Below, one piece after another: positions 34,376-45,992 of a stretch of DNA of 64,000 nucleotides. Source of the stretch: Desulforhabdus amnigena (GTDB lineage: Bacteria; Desulfobacterota; Syntrophobacteria; Syntrophobacterales; Syntrophobacteraceae); contig NZ_BSDR01000001.1 in the NCBI RefSeq assembly GCF_027925305.1, positions 3,313,001 to 3,377,000 of the forward strand, written 5' to 3'. Made by a program: the position numbers and the translations under genes. The notes under the pieces are model-generated. The model searched no databases and was not told the DNA's origin. It was given only the letters and a program-made list of their open reading frames with translations. Each line of letters begins with the position of its first letter. The first letter of the stretch is position 1.

Positions 34376-34405
34376 CCGTTGAACCAATAATTATTGGTCC
34401 AACGG
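34376..34405. promoter_or_regulatory. 30-nt near-perfect palindrome
   Basis: CCGTTGAACCAATAA is followed directly by TTATTGGTCCAACGG, two 15-nt arms with one mismatch and no loop. It lies between gpsA and the kinase gene, 100 nt upstream of the kinase start. It could be an operator for a dimeric regulator, or a terminator for gpsA, since the minus strand continues TGATTTTTAG. Confidence 0.5.
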
Positions 34406-34437
34406 ATTCGGTCTCACATCAAAACAATATCCAGATA

Positions 34438-35457
34438 TTACGCATGTTCCAATTCGTGTTTGAGGTCCCTGCCCATCAGTTCCTGAACGGCTGTCCTGGG
34501 ATCTTTGTCCTCGTAGAGGACCTGATAGACTCTTTCGGTGATGGGCATTTCCACTTCCATCCGCCGAGCCAGGAAATAAGCGGAGCGCGTCGTTTTGACT
34601 CCTTCCGCAACAGTACGGGTTCCTTCCAGGATTTCTTTCAGCTTCTTTCCCTGCCCCAACTGCATGCCGACGGAGCGATTGCGGCTGAGATCCCCCGTGC
34701 AGGTCAGCACGAGATCTCCCATGCCCGCCAGGCCGGCGAAGGTGAGAGGATGGGCCCCCATTTTGACGCCCAGGCGTGAAATCTCAGCCAATCCACGTGT
34801 GATGAGAGCCGCACGGCTGTTGAGTCCAAATCCCAGGCCATCGCATGCGCCCGCGGCGACGGCGATGACGTTTTTGAGAGCGCCGGCCAGTTCCACGCCA
34901 ACCTTGTCCAGGCTGGTGTAGACCCGGAAATAATCCGTTGAAAAGATCCTTTGAACGTACTGGGCTGCTTCGATGGTATCGCCGGCCACGGTGACAGCGG
35001 TGGGAATCTTCTGACTCACTTCGCGGGCAAAGGACGGCCCGGAGAGAGAAAGCTCGTGAATGAAGTCCTGATCCGGAAGGATCTCTTTCCATATGCCGGA
35101 CATGGTCAGGAGTGTCTCATTCTCGATTCCCTTGGTTGCGTTCACCACCATGGCGCCGGGCTTGAGATAAGGAAGCATCCGGCCGGCCACTTGCCTGTAG
35201 ACGTGGGAAGGAACCACCATAACGAGCAGATCATGGTCTTTCACCACACTTTCCAGATCGTTGTGCGGAACGAGGTTTTCGCTCAAGACAAAACCCGGAA
35301 GGTAATATTCATTGACGCGAGTCTCCCGAATGATGCCGCAGAGATCCTCCTCATAAACCCATAAATCCACCGGATAACCTTTCTCCGCCAGCAATTGCGC
35401 CAGAGTGGTTCCCCAGGCCCCAGCACCAAGAACGCCTATAGGTCCTGAATGTTCCAT
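34438..35457 (-). CDS. gpsA: Glycerol-3-phosphate dehydrogenase GpsA
   Basis: A 339-residue NAD(P)-dependent enzyme making glycerol-3-phosphate for phospholipids. The Rossmann motif IGVLGAGAWGTTLA is near 7-20, and NATKGIENETLLTM near 104-117. The catalytic Lys lies in ELAGALKNVIAVAAGACDGLG near 185-205, and the helix GMGDLVLTCTGDLSRNRSVG near 245-265 is a family signature. The ATG overlaps the gyrA stop by one base (TGATG), so the two genes are translationally coupled. Confidence 0.95.
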   Translation of the reverse strand: MEHSGPIGVLGAGAWGTTLAQLLAEKGYPVDLWVYEEDLCGIIRETRVNEYYLPGFVLSENLVPHNDLESVVKDHDLLVMVVPSHVYRQVAGRMLPYLKPGAMVVNATKGIENETLLTMSGIWKEILPDQDFIHELSLSGPSFAREVSQKIPTAVTVAGDTIEAAQYVQRIFSTDYFRVYTSLDKVGVELAGALKNVIAVAAGACDGLGFGLNSRAALITRGLAEISRLGVKMGAHPLTFAGLAGMGDLVLTCTGDLSRNRSVGMQLGQGKKLKEILEGTRTVAEGVKTTRSAYFLARRMEVEMPITERVYQVLYEDKDPRTAVQELMGRDLKHELEHA

Positions 35458-37886
35458 CAAACCTCCGTTTCTTCCTTTGAATCGTCGGATTCCGTCAAAA
35501 CCGTCATATCCACCACTTTCTCGCCTTCGTCCAGGCCCATGAGCTTGACTCCCTGAGTCACTCGCCCGATGAGTCTCAGCGGAGCAACAGGGAAACGAAT
35601 CAGATGTCCTTTGTCCGTGATGAGCAGGATGTCATCTTCTTCCGCCACTTGGCGAAAACCGATGACATCCCCGTTGCGTTCGGTAATGCGGATATTGAAC
35701 ACCCCCTTGCCTCCGCGGCTCTGGGGGCGGTAGTCCTCATTGGCTGTACGCTTGCCGAAGCCGTTTTCCGTCACCACAAGCATCGACTTGCCCGGATCGA
35801 TGACATCCATCCCCACCAGCTGGCTGCCGTCCAGGTTCATTCCCCTTACACCGCGGCTCACTCTCCCCAAGGGCCGAAATTCCTGCTCGTCCACGCGAAT
35901 GGATTTCCCCGACTTGCTCATGAAGAAAAGATGGCGGCTGCCGTCTGTGATGGCAACAGAGATGAGCTCATCGTCGTCATCCAGCACGATAGCCTTGATG
36001 CCCGTGGAACGCGGATTCCCGTAAGCGGCCAGTTCCGTCTTCTTGACAATGCCGTTGCGTGTGGCCATGACGGCGTACAACCCTTCCTTGAATTCTCTGA
36101 CGGGCAGAATGGTTTGAATCTTTTCACCTTCCTGCAGCGGCAGCAGGTTGACGACGGCTTTTCCTATGGCCGAAGGACCCACCTCAGGTATTTCATAGAC
36201 CTTGAGCCAGAACACCTGCCCCCGATTGGTAAACACCAAGAGATAATCATGAGTGGAAGCCGTAAACACCGTGGTGACCACATCTTCCGGCCGGGTGCTC
36301 ATGCCGCTGCGGCCTTTTCCTCCCCGCTTCTGGCTGCGGTAAAGCGCCACGGGAGTCCGCTTGATGTACCCGGCCCTGGAGATGGTGACCACCATCTCCT
36401 CATCGGCAATGAGATCTTCGATGCAGATATCCCCAGTTTCGGCCACGATTTCCGTTTTGCGCAGGTCCCCATATTGATCCACAAGTTCTTTGATCTCCTC
36501 GCGAATCACTCCATCGAGCAGAACCGGTGAAGCCAGGATCTGACGGAGCCGTTCGATTTCCTTGAGCAGCTGATTGTATTCCTCGATGATTTTTTCCCGT
36601 TCGAGCCCTGTCAGCCGCTGCAGCCTCATGTCCAGGATGGCCTGGGCCTGAACATCTGTAAACTCGAAGCGCTCCATGAGTTTCCGCTTGGCTTCCGGGG
36701 GACTGGGTGCGGCCCGGATCAGCTGAATGACTTCATCCAGATTTTCCAGGGCGATTTTCAAGCCTTCCAATATATGAATGCGTTTTTCCGCCTGCTTGAG
36801 CTCGTACTGAGTTCTCCTGATGACCACCTGGCGTCTGAAATCCAGGAAGTTCTGCAGCAGCCCCTTGAGAGTGAGCACTTCCGGCTTGTTGTCCACCACC
36901 GCCAGCATGATGACCCCGAAGCTGCTCTCGAGGGCGGTGTGTTTGTAGAGCTGATTTTCAACGACCTTGGGTTCATCTCCCTGTCGCAGGGTCAGGACGA
37001 CCCGCATCCCTTCCCGGTCCGATTCGTCCCGGATGTCCTGGATGCCCTCGATTTTCTTCAGCTTGACGAGCTCCGCGATGCGTTCGAGCAACCGCGCCTT
37101 GTTGACCTGGTAGGGAAGCTCCGTAATGATGAGGTGGTTTCTTTTTCCCGACTCCTCCACTTCCACCCGTGCCCGCATCTTGATGATGCCGCGCCCCGTC
37201 TCGTAAGCATCCTTGATGCCGTTGCGCCCGTAGATAAACCCCCCCGTCGGGAAATCAGGCCCCGGGATGTGACGCATGAGTTCACTGATGCTGATCTGAG
37301 GATCATCGAGGAGGGCGAGCAGGCCCCGGCAGAGTTCCCGGAGGTTGTGAGGAGGAATATTCGTCGCCATGCCCACGGCGATGCCCGCAGATCCGTTCAG
37401 CAAGAGGTTCGGAACGCGGGTGGGCAGAACCGTCGGTTCCAGAAGAGAATTGTCGTAGTTGGGTTGAAAGCTGACGGTTTCCTTTTCTATGTCCCGCATG
37501 AACTCGTGACCGAGCCGGTGCATGCGCACTTCCGTGTAACGCATGGCTGCGGGAGGGTCTCCGTCCACCGAACCGAAGTTTCCCTGCCCGTCCACCAGTA
37601 GGTAGCGCATGGAAAAATCCTGAGCCATACGCACCAGGGCGTCGTAGACAGCCATGTCCCCGTGGGGATGGTATTTACCGATGACATCACCCACAATGCG
37701 GGCGGACTTCTTGTATGGCTTGTTGTAGTCGTTCCTGAGTTCGTGCATGGCGTACAGGATACGCCGGTGGACGGGTTTCAGGCCGTCCCGGGCGTCCGGA
37801 ATGGCACGCCCGATGATGACACTCATGGCATAATCGAGATATGAAAGCTTGATTTCATCTTCGATGTTGATTGAATTTAAATCCAT
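35457..37886 (-). CDS. gyrA: DNA gyrase subunit A
   Basis: An 809-residue breakage-reunion subunit. Catalytic Tyr117 is in [10 protein letters not shown]. The quinolone region reads [17 protein letters not shown], with Met78 at the place of E. coli Ser83 and Asp82 at Asp87. The C-terminal beta-pinwheel has the GyrA box SQKRGGKG, which marks gyrase rather than topoisomerase IV. Downstream gpsA is coupled. Upstream gyrB is separated by 210 nt containing a family C repeat. Confidence 0.96.
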   Translation of the reverse strand: MDLNSINIEDEIKLSYLDYAMSVIIGRAIPDARDGLKPVHRRILYAMHELRNDYNKPYKKSARIVGDVIGKYHPHGDMAVYDALVRMAQDFSMRYLLVDGQGNFGSVDGDPPAAMRYTEVRMHRLGHEFMRDIEKETVSFQPNYDNSLLEPTVLPTRVPNLLLNGSAGIAVGMATNIPPHNLRELCRGLLALLDDPQISISELMRHIPGPDFPTGGFIYGRNGIKDAYETGRGIIKMRARVEVEESGKRNHLIITELPYQVNKARLLERIAELVKLKKIEGIQDIRDESDREGMRVVLTLRQGDEPKVVENQLYKHTALESSFGVIMLAVVDNKPEVLTLKGLLQNFLDFRRQVVIRRTQYELKQAEKRIHILEGLKIALENLDEVIQLIRAAPSPPEAKRKLMERFEFTDVQAQAILDMRLQRLTGLEREKIIEEYNQLLKEIERLRQILASPVLLDGVIREEIKELVDQYGDLRKTEIVAETGDICIEDLIADEEMVVTISRAGYIKRTPVALYRSQKRGGKGRSGMSTRPEDVVTTVFTASTHDYLLVFTNRGQVFWLKVYEIPEVGPSAIGKAVVNLLPLQEGEKIQTILPVREFKEGLYAVMATRNGIVKKTELAAYGNPRSTGIKAIVLDDDDELISVAITDGSRHLFFMSKSGKSIRVDEQEFRPLGRVSRGVRGMNLDGSQLVGMDVIDPGKSMLVVTENGFGKRTANEDYRPQSRGGKGVFNIRITERNGDVIGFRQVAEEDDILLITDKGHLIRFPVAPLRLIGRVTQGVKLMGLDEGEKVVDMTVLTESDDSKEETEV

Positions 37887-37977
37887 CTAAAAATTTCCTA
37901 TGAGCATGAGCCTCTCGCGAGACTTTTTCAACGCCGCTTCCACGAAAGAGGGAATTCGTAAGATATGATGAATTCGT

Positions 37978-38094
37978 AAGAAGGCATCACCCCGGTGAAA
38001 ACCGGGGTCCATGGAGGCAAGCCGCTAAAAAACACCGGATTCCGGCTCTCTCCGGAATAACGAAACAGCGCCTTTCGGGATCTTTTACGAGACC
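37978..38094 (-). repeat. Dispersed repeat, family C, copy 1
   Basis: ATCACCCCGGTGAAAACCGGGG and CCGGATTCCGGCTCTCTCCGGAAT are an inverted version of the copy at 45597-45738, with both GC hairpins in the reverse order. This type resembles the widespread CATTCCGGCGAAAGCCGGAA intergenic elements. Confidence 0.75.
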
Positions 38095-38095
38095 A

Positions 38096-40958
<2,863 letters not shown>

Positions 40959-42068
40959 TCAAACCACCATGGGCATGATCAGGCTGAGATAGGCGGTATC
41001 TTCGGAGCTCAAAAAGACCCCTCCGTGAAACTGATCGACCCATTCGAAGCGCACCTGAGGACTCTCTATGGTTTGTACCGTATCCATCACGTATTTTATG
41101 TTGAAAGCGACGGTGAAGCTTTCGCCTTCATACTCGATATCCAGAGTGTCTTGAGCCCTCCCCATCTCGGGATTTCCCGCCTCCAACTCCAAGATGCCGG
41201 AAGATATAATGAAGCGCACATGGCGCCATTTCTGGTTGGTGAGAACTGCCACGCGTTTCAAGGCGTGAAAGAAGGGCTCACGGTCCACCAGAAAAGAGAA
41301 AGGCCTTTCGTCGGGAATGATCAGTTGGTAGTCAGGAAACTCCATTTCAAGAAGTCGAATACTGAGCATGGTATTAGGGGTTTTCAACACCAGGCAGTTT
41401 TCATAGATGGCCATGGAGATTTCTTCTTCCTTTTCCAGGACCTTCAAAACCTCCTGCACCCCCTTGCGAGGGATGATAATTCCTCTCCCCAGTTCGAGTT
41501 GAGAAAAAGAATCTTCCCCTGTTTGATAGTAGGCCAGGCGATGGCCGTCGGAAGAGACAAATCGAAAAGAATTCGGTTCCACTGGATGCCAATAGAGGCC
41601 GGCGATGCTGAAAGGATCTTCTTCCACAGGCACGGCATAAAGGGTTTTGGTCAAAGAGGTCCTCAGCATGGAAGCATCGCATTGGGCAAAATCAATATCG
41701 CGATAAAAGTTCATGTGGGGAAAATCTTCGGAAGGAATGGTCGAAAGTTCAAAACGGGCGCGTCCGGATTGAATCAACAATTTATCGTTGGGGAGTTGCT
41801 CCAGAGAGATATTTTCATCAGGCAGCTCCCTGACGATCTCGAGAAGTTTGCGTGCAGATACGGTAGTACTGCCCGGCAAATCTACCCGGGATTCCATTTG
41901 CGTCCAAAGACTCAATTCCAGATCCGTAGCAGAGAATTCAATGACCTGACGATCGGATGCCGTCAGCAATGTGTTGAATAAAATGGGCATATTGGTCTTT
42001 TTTTCGGTAATGCTTTGTACCTTCTGCAAAACTTGCGTTAGAATTCCCTTGCTTACCTGGACTTTCAT
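40959..42068 (-). CDS. dnaN: DNA polymerase III sliding clamp, beta subunit
   Basis: A 369-residue three-domain clamp. It begins MKVQVSKGILTQVLQKVQSI. Conserved segments are SARKLLEIVRELPDE near 70-84, DGHRLAYYQ near 175, and PDYQLIIP near 240. It ends LSSEDTAYLSLIMPMVV, the usual (M)P(M)R-like clamp terminus with V in place of R. It precedes gyrB and gyrA, an arrangement often found beside oriC, but dnaA is not adjacent: the upstream neighbour is a divergent fhs gene. Confidence 0.95.
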   Translation of the reverse strand: MKVQVSKGILTQVLQKVQSITEKKTNMPILFNTLLTASDRQVIEFSATDLELSLWTQMESRVDLPGSTTVSARKLLEIVRELPDENISLEQLPNDKLLIQSGRARFELSTIPSEDFPHMNFYRDIDFAQCDASMLRTSLTKTLYAVPVEEDPFSIAGLYWHPVEPNSFRFVSSDGHRLAYYQTGEDSFSQLELGRGIIIPRKGVQEVLKVLEKEEEISMAIYENCLVLKTPNTMLSIRLLEMEFPDYQLIIPDERPFSFLVDREPFFHALKRVAVLTNQKWRHVRFIISSGILELEAGNPEMGRAQDTLDIEYEGESFTVAFNIKYVMDTVQTIESPQVRFEWVDQFHGGVFLSSEDTAYLSLIMPMVV

Positions 42069-42149
42069 TCTTCAGCCCTCAACGCTTGCCGGAAGTGTTT
42101 TTATTAAGAGTTTTTTTCTATATAAAGGATCATCATCTTAATAAGAGCA

Positions 42150-42324
42150 TGTTCAAATGTCAAAAAGTTTATTATCCTCTTGTTTTTACATATAATATTT
42201 CTGAACAATTCTTGAACAAAAACCGAACGGATTGGACAGTGAGTGTATTGTGCAATCGTTATTTGACATTCTCTCGACATGTTTTGAACAGTTTTTGAAC
42301 ATTCTTTCAACAGGGTTTTGAACA
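42150..42324. repeat. Cluster of TTGAACA heptamers upstream of dnaN
   Basis: Exact TTGAACA occurs at 42212, 42284, 42295 and 42318, the reverse complement at 42150, and CTGAACA at 42201. Six sites within 175 nt exceed expectation even in AT-rich sequence. They may bind a regulator of dnaN or an initiator. Confidence 0.5.
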
Positions 42325-42413
42325 ATAGCCCTTTGTCTCCCTTTCTTTTCCCCAATGATGGAAATTTTCTTTACAGGTGATACATTGGGACCGCTTGCAC
42401 TTTTCTTTTCTTC

Positions 42414-42442
42414 TTGACAAGGATTCACATTTTATCTAGGTT
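42414..42442 (+). promoter_or_regulatory. Possible sigma70 promoter of fhs
   Basis: TTGACA at 42414-42419 and TAGGTT at 42437-42442 with a 17-nt spacer. The -10 box is poor, and the start would leave a leader of over 300 nt. Confidence 0.3.
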
Positions 42443-42766
42443 GGAAGCACTTGTGAAAAGTAGTATTCTCCAATCTTCCAGTGCAAAGCTCGAGCAGCAT
42501 TCTTTCCAAACGGACAACTCGTCATAGAAGAGCAAGCGGGGAGCGGTATTCGCGCTTATCCAGTTGTCCTTTCTCTCGACTCCAATCTTTGTCGTTCGTT
42601 TTTAAAATTCCTTTTTTCTTGGTCATATATTTCACAATTTATGGATCCTAAAGGCAAAAGGGAGGTGAAACGAAGTACGTTCTGCTGGTTCTGTTCTTTC
42701 TTAGATGGCGATGAGAACACGTTGTGCTTAACCGGGGACTAAAATGAAAGCAGGTGGAGGACAAAA

Positions 42767-44530
42767 ATGCCCTACGATGCAACTAAGCTGAAAGATTGGC
42801 AAATTTCTGAAGAAGCTGAAAAAAATATGCCCACTCCTTGGGATTGGCAGGAAAAGCTGGGATTGCAGAAAGATGAAATCCTTCCCATGGGCAGACTGTG
42901 CAAACTCGACTTCATGAAGATCATTGATCGCCTGAAAGACCGTCCCGATGGAAAATATATCGAAGTAACCGCCATCACCCCGACCCCCCTCGGGGAAGGA
43001 AAAAGTACGACTTCGTGCGGCCTCATGGAAGGCCTTGGCAAGCGCGGCGTGAATGTCGGTGGAGCCCTGCGGCAACCCTCCGGCGGCCCCACCATGAATG
43101 TTAAAGGCACCGCCGCCGGTGGCGGAAACTCCCTCCTGATCCCCATGACCGAGTTTTCCATGGGGCTCACCGGCGACATCAACGACATCATGAATGCCCA
43201 CAACCTGGCGATGGTCGCTCTGACCGCCCGTATGCAGCATGAACGCAACTACAACGATGAACAGCTGGCCCGCCTGACGGGAATGCGCCGCCTGAACGTG
43301 GATCCCACCCGCGTTGAAATGGGCTGGATCATCGATTTTTGCGCGCAGTCTCTGCGCAACATCATCATCGGCATCGGGGGACGCACCGACGGCTTCATGA
43401 TGCAGTCCAAATTCGGCATTGCGGTCAGTTCCGAATTGATGGCCATGCTCGCCATTGTAAGGGATCTTGCCGACATGAGGGAGCGCATGGATCAGATTAC
43501 GGTGGCCTTTGACAAGAGCGGTAAGCCCGTTACCACGGGCGACCTCGAAGTCGGCGGCGCCATGACCGCGTTCATGAGAAACACCATCAATCCGACCCTC
43601 ATGTGTACGGCCGAATATCAGCCCTGCATGGTACACGCCGGTCCCTTTGCCAACATTGCCGTAGGCCAGTCTTCCATCATTGCCGACCGTATCGGTCTCA
43701 AGATGTTCGATTACCATGTCACGGAAAGCGGTTTTGCCGCCGATATCGGTTTCGAAAAATTCTGGAACGTCAAATGCCGCTTCAGCGGGCTCAAACCCCA
43801 CGTTTCCGTTCTCACCACGACCATTCGTGCTCTCAAGATGCACGGCGGCGGACCCAAGGTGGTTGCCGGTATCGCCCTGCCCGAAGAATACACCAAGGAA
43901 AACGTTGGACTGGTGGAAAAGGGCATCCCCAACATGGTCCACTGCATCAATATCATCCGCAAGGCCGGCATCAATCCCGTGGTTTGCCTCAATGCCTTCC
44001 ATACGGATACCAAGGCCGAAATCGCCCTGGTGCGTGAGCATGCAGAAGCTGCGGGCGCCCGCTTCGCCGTTTCCGAACACTGGGCCAAGGGTGGCGAAGG
44101 CGCTCTGGAATTTGCCGATGCCGTCATGGATGCCTGTAAAGAAGAAAATCAGTTCAAGTTCCTCTATCCCATCGAGATGAAGCTCAGGGATCGCGTGGCC
44201 CTGGTCGCCAAGGAAGTGTACGGAGCCGATGGTGTATCCTGGACCCCCGAAGCCGAAGCCAAGGCGAAAATGCTGGAAGCCGATCCCAAGTACAACGACT
44301 ATGCCACCATGATGGTGAAGACTCATTTGAGCCTCAGCCATGATCCCACTCTCAAAGGGGTTCCCAAAGGCTGGGTTCTCCCCATTCGCGATGTCTTGAT
44401 CTACTCGGGGGCCAAGTTTCTCTGTCCTTGTGCCGGCACCATCAGTCTGATGCCTGGAACTTCTTCCAACCCGGCTTTCCGCCGCATCGACGTGGATCCC
44501 AAGACGGGTAAGGTCAGTGGATTGTTCTAA
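42767..44530 (+). CDS. fhs: Formate--tetrahydrofolate ligase
   Basis: A 587-residue enzyme making 10-formyl-THF from formate, ATP and THF; it is reversible in the Wood-Ljungdahl methyl branch. The P-loop [12 protein letters not shown] is near 71-82. Also conserved are [41 protein letters not shown] and [22 protein letters not shown] ribosome site lies before the ATG. The next gene is folD, 93 nt downstream, giving a formate-to-methylene-THF unit. The N-terminus is longer than in clostridial enzymes by a few residues. Confidence 0.96.
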   Translation: MPYDATKLKDWQISEEAEKNMPTPWDWQEKLGLQKDEILPMGRLCKLDFMKIIDRLKDRPDGKYIEVTAITPTPLGEGKSTTSCGLMEGLGKRGVNVGGALRQPSGGPTMNVKGTAAGGGNSLLIPMTEFSMGLTGDINDIMNAHNLAMVALTARMQHERNYNDEQLARLTGMRRLNVDPTRVEMGWIIDFCAQSLRNIIIGIGGRTDGFMMQSKFGIAVSSELMAMLAIVRDLADMRERMDQITVAFDKSGKPVTTGDLEVGGAMTAFMRNTINPTLMCTAEYQPCMVHAGPFANIAVGQSSIIADRIGLKMFDYHVTESGFAADIGFEKFWNVKCRFSGLKPHVSVLTTTIRALKMHGGGPKVVAGIALPEEYTKENVGLVEKGIPNMVHCINIIRKAGINPVVCLNAFHTDTKAEIALVREHAEAAGARFAVSEHWAKGGEGALEFADAVMDACKEENQFKFLYPIEMKLRDRVALVAKEVYGADGVSWTPEAEAKAKMLEADPKYNDYATMMVKTHLSLSHDPTLKGVPKGWVLPIRDVLIYSGAKFLCPCAGTISLMPGTSSNPAFRRIDVDPKTGKVSGLF

Positions 44531-44623
44531 AGGCGTCATCATTCTGTAGAACTTCATTTTGAAACAAAACATCAGGGGGCAGGACAGAGACTCTCCTGTT
44601 CCCTTTTTAAGGAGGAATCCCTT

Positions 44624-45514
44624 ATGGCGGCCAAGTTACTGAAGGGTGCCGATGTGGCCAAGGAAATCCGCGAGGAACTCAAAGCCGAAGTCGAGGCCAT
44701 GAAGGCGAAATATGGAGTCGTTCCCGGACTGGTAACGATCCTGGTGGGAGAAAATCCCGCATCTCAAAGCTATGTGCGGGCCAAGCAGAAAACGGCTCAT
44801 GAACTGGGCTTTTATTCGGTTCAGGACAATCAGCCTGCCGATCTGTCCGAAGACAAGCTGCTGGCTCTTATCGATAAATACAACAAGGACCCCAAGATCG
44901 ACGGTATTCTCGTTCAGTTGCCTCTTCCCAAGGGTGTCGATGAAAACAAGATCCTTCTCTCCATCGATCCGGGTAAAGACGTGGATGCCTTTCATCCGGT
45001 CAATGTAGGCAAACTGATGATTGGCAAACCCGATTACCTGCCCTGTACTCCTGCCGGCATTCAGGAACTGCTGGTTCGTTCCGGGGCGCCGATTGAAGGT
45101 GCCGAAGTGGTTGTCGTGGGACGGTCCAACATTGTCGGCAAGCCCATTGCCATGATGCTCATGCAAAAGGGAAAAGGCGCTAACGCCACGGTCACCGTTT
45201 GCCACACCCGCACCAAGGACGTTAAATTTCACACCAAACGTGCCGATATTCTCATCGTGGCTGCGGGCGTCACGGAATATGTGACGGGAGATATGATCAA
45301 ACCCGGCGCTGTGGTCATCGATGTGGGGGTGAATGAAGTGGGCAAGACGGCTGATGGAAAACGCATTCTCAAAGGGGATGTGGCCTTCGAAGCGGCTTCG
45401 GAAGTCGCGAGTGCCATTACCCCCGTTCCCGGAGGTGTGGGACCCATGACCATCACCATGCTCATGAAAAACACGGTACGCGCCTGCAAGGTGCACAACA
45501 ATATCAAGGATTAA
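44624..45514 (+). CDS. folD: Methylene-THF dehydrogenase/methenyl-THF cyclohydrolase FolD
   Basis: A 296-residue bifunctional enzyme. The catalytic Tyr50 and Lys54 lie in SQSYVRAKQKTAHELG, and DGILVQLPLPKG marks the substrate pocket. The NADP site is VVGRSNIVGKPIAMMLM near 164-180, and PVPGGVGPMTITMLMKNT near 270-287 closes the protein. Shine-Dalgarno AAGGAGG precedes the ATG. It follows fhs and ends with a strong terminator, so fhs-folD is a two-gene operon of C1 metabolism. Confidence 0.96.
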   Translation: MAAKLLKGADVAKEIREELKAEVEAMKAKYGVVPGLVTILVGENPASQSYVRAKQKTAHELGFYSVQDNQPADLSEDKLLALIDKYNKDPKIDGILVQLPLPKGVDENKILLSIDPGKDVDAFHPVNVGKLMIGKPDYLPCTPAGIQELLVRSGAPIEGAEVVVVGRSNIVGKPIAMMLMQKGKGANATVTVCHTRTKDVKFHTKRADILIVAAGVTEYVTGDMIKPGAVVIDVGVNEVGKTADGKRILKGDVAFEAASEVASAITPVPGGVGPMTITMLMKNTVRACKVHNNIKD

Positions 45515-45542
45515 AAATAGATCCATCTTGATGGACCGAACA

Positions 45543-45578
45543 AAAACCCCGCGGATCCTTTGATCCGCGGGGTTTTCA
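45543..45578 (+). terminator. Terminator after fhs-folD
   Basis: AAAACCCCGCGGATC pairs with GATCCGCGGGGTTTT around a 4-nt loop and continues CATTTTTG. It is a strong hairpin, possibly bidirectional. Confidence 0.93.
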
Positions 45579-45596
45579 TTTTTGACTCAACTCTTG

Positions 45597-45738
45597 ATGG
45601 TCTCGCAAAAAGCCCCGAAAAGCGTTGTTTCGTCATTCCGGCGAAAGCCGGAATCCAGTATTTTTAGTGTCTTACAAAATTCCTGGACCCCGGTTTTCAC
45701 CGGGGTGACGACTTTTTATGAATTCATCAACTCGTACT
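45597..45738 (+). repeat. Dispersed repeat, family C, copy 2
   Basis: It contains CATTCCGGCGAAAGCCGGAA and CCCCGGTTTTCACCGGGGTG hairpins, flanked by a GGTCTCGCAAAAAG-type start. It is inverted relative to the copy at 37978-38094, and both share the outer GATGGTCTC / GAGACCATC end. Confidence 0.8.
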
Positions 45739-45992
45739 TTCCCATAACTTCCCCCACCTTGATTCAACCGGCCCAAAGAATTCCAAAGTGAATGGATTTA
45801 CCTGATCCCTCTACTCATTTTGCACTCAAGGTCAAGTTTTAATATGCCGATAATTATGGCTGTGTCTACCTTGTTACCCTGGTTAACCTGAGATGTAAGT
45901 GTTAGACGGTTTTTCAGAGCTGCAAGAGAAAAAAACATTTCACCGCCTTTGCAAGAGGCAGTTCACTTCAATTTGAAAGGAATGTTGAAACC

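Larger units (their letters stand above)
42069..42766. other. 700-nt divergent intergenic region between dnaN and fhs
   Basis: An AT-rich region without a gene. It holds the TTGAACA heptamer cluster (42150-42324), a possible fhs promoter (42414-42442), and a long fhs leader ending in the GGTGGAGG ribosome site. Only a poor DnaA-box-like TTATCCAGT is seen near 42556. Origin function is possible but unsupported. Confidence 0.5.

Noticed and set aside
42540-42570. DnaA box TTATCCAGT near 42556
   Set aside because: A single imperfect box is not enough to claim an origin.
42443-42766. THF riboswitch in the fhs leader
   Set aside because: No match to the remembered conserved core; the long leader remains unexplained.
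42728-44572. A 614-residue open frame opposite fhs
   Set aside because: Antisense shadow produced by GC-rich codons of fhs.
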